Shown here: piece after piece, positions 61,354-64,000 of the stretch
Numbering within the stretch: position 1 is the stretch's first letter
How the letters are laid out: the number at the start of each line of letters is the position of its first letter
Source of the DNA: Diospyros lotus
Taxonomy: Eukaryota > Streptophyta > Magnoliopsida > Ericales > Ebenaceae
DNA: 64,000 bases
Assembly: GCF_014633365.1 (NCBI RefSeq)
Contig: NC_068340.1
Location: 23,353,879 to 23,417,878, forward strand
Direction of reading: 5' to 3'
Position numbers and translations under genes: made by a program
The notes under the pieces: model-generated
Seen by the model: only the letters and a program-made list of their open reading frames with translations
What the model was told of the DNA's origin: nothing
The model's database searches: none

Positions 61354-63083
61354 TGAAGGAATTTATGGATCATAAGTATAGTGGGAAATAAAAAAATTTA
61401 ACCATAAATTCCTTTAGGATCTCTCCAAAGGAATAGATTACGAAAGAATGGAAAAGGATTACCTTTTGACGTGTAGATGCAAACCCGAAAAGTAGTAATC
61501 ACTAAGTCGTTCAAGTGCCCAGCCTATAATAGTATCCACACAAGCTTACAATCCAAGAACCTAGAAGGGGGAAACTTCCCTAAGGACGAGAGAGTGTTAG
61601 CTCAAGAGGGCGGCATGGGAGCTTTCTCACATGTACATCACACGGTATTAATGGCTAAGAGTCACACTAAAAATAATCACATATGGACTATTTATAACTC
61701 TTAAGCACAACACTTTAATTGAGGTTTGGTTCGCATGATATTTTAAACCCATGTTTTAAACACTTTAAAACATAGTATTAGGCCTTTCTCATTTTGGGTT
61801 TTATGTTTTAAACACTTTAAAACAATCCATTAAGCTCCTTAGCTCACTCAATATCCTTAGGTTAGTTTCATAAATAAGCCCATAGCTTAATTAAGTAACA
61901 ATCCACCAAGACCCAAGCCCTTAAATTGTGTAGCCTAGTCCAACTAGGAGTTTAGGTGAATTATAACAAACTAAATTAAAAGACTAATTTAAGAACTCTA
62001 CCTCCTAATTAGGATTCCCCAATTCTAATCTAGCTGCCATTACTTTGTGTTTGCAAACCTTTATGCGTGTGACCCATTTGGCTTCTATATATATATTGGC
62101 CATGACTTTATCAAATAAAGCCATAGATAATGAGTGGAGTCTGGGAACCCATCATGGTCATCAATTGGTAGAAGGATCAATTTATGATCACTGTATTTCA
62201 ATAATGGTATTCTCATGCAATTTAATCCCTTCATTGGTTTAAAATGTCTCCATCAAGTAGGGACATGGATTGTGTGTTAATCCCTATTCAGTGCTTGATT
62301 ATAATATTTCTTTGGTCTCTCGAAAGAACGACTTCCTTTGGATTAACATCTAGTTATGGCCATAGACTTTAAGTCATCTTTCACCAAAGGGCCCATGAGA
62401 CATATATCTCCTTAACTAGGGTCAAAGAATTCTATCTTGACCACTCACAACCTTCGCATGTTTCATGGCATACTCAATCACTGCTACACTCACACCCCTT
62501 ATTGAGATGCTTCCATAATAGTGTCAAAGTATACGAATCCACATGTAAGGCGTTATAGTGATATTGAGTTAAAGGATCACTTGCACAATCGCCACTAAAG
62601 GTTTTCTTATATAGTCTTGCAAGATCCATACGAATACTTTTGGTTGGGTCACAGTCCAGTGAACTTGTACTCACTAACAAGCACCCTTGTATTAGCTTAA
62701 GCATCCAATGCCCACAGTCTGTAAGATCAACTGCCACATTCCTAAGGTGACAGCATAGTACACATCGATCTCTTTGCGTCATTGATGTCCCATCTCAATG
62801 ACATTTTTAATTAGGGAAATTTAAAGGTATACTCTTAGGTGTATCAAGGACTTTACAATTGAAGTCATATCTCAATTCCTTTTTACATAAAGTAAACCTA
62901 GGGTCTTTTTTTTTAAGCATGTTGTATTTAAGTAATTGCTGAATGAATAAATAAATACAAAAGACAAAGCTTTTCAATAGATAACATGAACCTGAAACAA
63001 CTAGATATATTACTCAATAAATATATTGCATCTTAATGCATCAAGTACAACCTAACTCTTAATTTATAAGGCATAGACTAACA
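61354..63083 (-). mobile_element. Solo LTR, 1.73 kb, in Copia V RT
   Basis: On the minus strand TGTTAGTC...CCTTCA. Flanks GCCAC (61349-61353) and ACCAC (63084-63088) match 4 of 5. Removing it rejoins YFLGMEV and ARSSSGISVSQ of the RT in frame. TATA box (minus) TTATAAATAG near 61690. The length suggests a Gypsy-type LTR. A 102-codon frame inside (62474-62782) is not a recognised protein. Confidence 0.85.
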
Positions 63084-63088
63084 ACCAC

Positions 63089-63700
63089 TTCCATTCCTAG
63101 GAAATATCAAAGATTTCCTATATCTTTGATCTCAAACTCTTTTGGCAAGGACTTTCTTTAAACTATTCATTTTCTCTATGAAATCACCTTTGATAATGAA
63201 GTCATCAACATATACAATCAAGATGGATATTTTACCTTCCAACGACCTTTTCATGAATAGAGTATGATCAGCTTAACATTGAGAGTAACCATGAGATTTG
63301 ACCACTCTTGTGAACCTATAGAACCATGCCCTTAGTGATTGCTTAAGACCATATAGAGATCTTTTCAACCTGCTTACTTGATTCTTTGTAGTTTGAGTCT
63401 TAAACCTTGGGGGAATCTTCATGTATACCTCTTCTTTTAAGTCACCATTTAGAAATGCATTATTCACATCAAGATTGAGTAAAAAAATTTGCAATGAGAT
63501 AGGCTTTGTACCTGTCAATACTTCCATCTTCTTTATACTTCACAATGAAAATCCATTTACGTCCAATCGGATTTTTCCCTAAAGGAAAAATTAGTGGTCT
63601 CTTATGTATGGTTCTTCTTTAAGGCACGTATTTCATCTAAAATCGCTGCCTTCAATGAGGGATCTGATAGCGTCTCTTGCATGTTGGTGGGAATATGGAT
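63089..63700 (-). pseudogene. Copia V reverse transcriptase
   Basis: Minus strand includes KAAILDEIRALKKNHT-like sequence near 63640, GRKWIF and GSIDRYKA (about 63500-63570), [32 protein letters not shown] and the active site IVYVDDFIIKG near 63210. About 30 residues between RYKA and LNLDV are missing. Stops present. Confidence 0.85.
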
Positions 63701-64000
63701 TGTATTCAAACTGGTAACAAATGTTCAAAATTTTGATAAGAGACCCTTATATGAAATGTAATTATGAAGAAGGTGTATTGTACATGATCTTACTTCTTTC
63801 CTGAGAGCAATAGGCCAATCCAAATCATTCTTAGGTGCCTCACTGATTGAATTGTTAGGAATGGTGCTACCTTCATTCATTGAATCTGGATTAGATAGTT
63901 GTTTAGGTTAAGTTAGTGATCGATATTCTTCCAGATCTTGAGCACTTCCTCTCTTAAAGTAGACATGAAGTTCTGTATTTGTTGGTAAGTAACCATCATT
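63701..64000 (-). pseudogene. Copia V linker upstream of RT
   Basis: Expected position of the integrase-RT linker. Only short stretches read open, and the element continues past the window. Confidence 0.45.

Larger units (their letters stand above)
60251..64000 (-). mobile_element. Copia V, antisense, incomplete at window end
   Basis: 3' LTR about 60251-60514 (minus strand begins TGTAGATGTC), then a purine tract TTGAGGGGGAG. RNase H and RT remnants follow to the right, interrupted by a solo LTR at 61354-63083. Gag, integrase and 5' LTR lie beyond the window. Confidence 0.8.

Noticed and set aside
62474..62782. 102-codon frame as a separate gene
   Set aside because: It lies wholly inside a solo LTR and has no recognisable motif. 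Kept only as a finding.

Overview
This is nuclear DNA from a flowering plant, most likely a eudicot. The species cannot be named. The evidence is a plant-type multi-exon gene with GT-AG introns, Copia and Gypsy LTR retrotransposons primed by initiator-tRNA-Met-like sites (TGGTATCAGAGC and variants), hAT transposons with 8-bp target duplications, and tRNA-derived SINEs.

The backbone is one plus-strand host gene. I assembled 15 exons by hand between 2754 and 58547. They join in frame into 465 codons encoding a multi-pass membrane protein with a C-terminal C3HC4 RING finger. It matches the plant family annotated in Arabidopsis as 'transmembrane Fragile-X-F-associated protein' (At1g73950/At1g68820 type; TMEM185-like domain plus RING). 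The coding sequence is only 1398 nt of a 55.8-kb span. Four introns (1, 6, 11 and 13; 13.8, 20.5, 8.9 and 9.3 kb) hold about 94% of the span and are mostly nested transposons.

Layout. 1-2753: a Sirevirus-like LTR full of palindromes, then the gene's upstream region. Intron 1 (2870-16638): a solo LTR, a small hAT-like element split by another LTR, and a complete Copia element (5845-15319, perfect target duplication) that was itself hit by a complete 4.0-kb hAT transposon with an apparently intact three-exon transposase. Intron 6 (17532-38012): two Gypsy copies sharing one LTR, a Gypsy/Copia chimera, a solo LTR, a Copia split by a non-autonomous hAT, a Sirevirus-like LTR carrying a gag-only LTR element and another solo LTR, and an antisense Copia. 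Introns 7 and 11: three SINEs, a solo LTR, and a full-length decayed Gypsy split by another non-autonomous hAT. Intron 13: an unusual antisense LTR element containing a nested Copia, both with perfect target duplications. 58548-64000: downstream flank, then an antisense Copia split by a 1.7-kb solo LTR and running off the window.

The observation most worth following is a two-tier RNA hairpin in the transcribed part of nine Copia LTRs. It has the plan CTGG, ATGTA, variable stem, GAA, CCAG. The stem sequence differs between copies while pairing is largely kept, and it sits at a similar distance from the TATA box in most copies. Other leads are the stretched but open host gene with an 18-nt micro-exon, the apparently intact hAT transposon, and the gag-only element.
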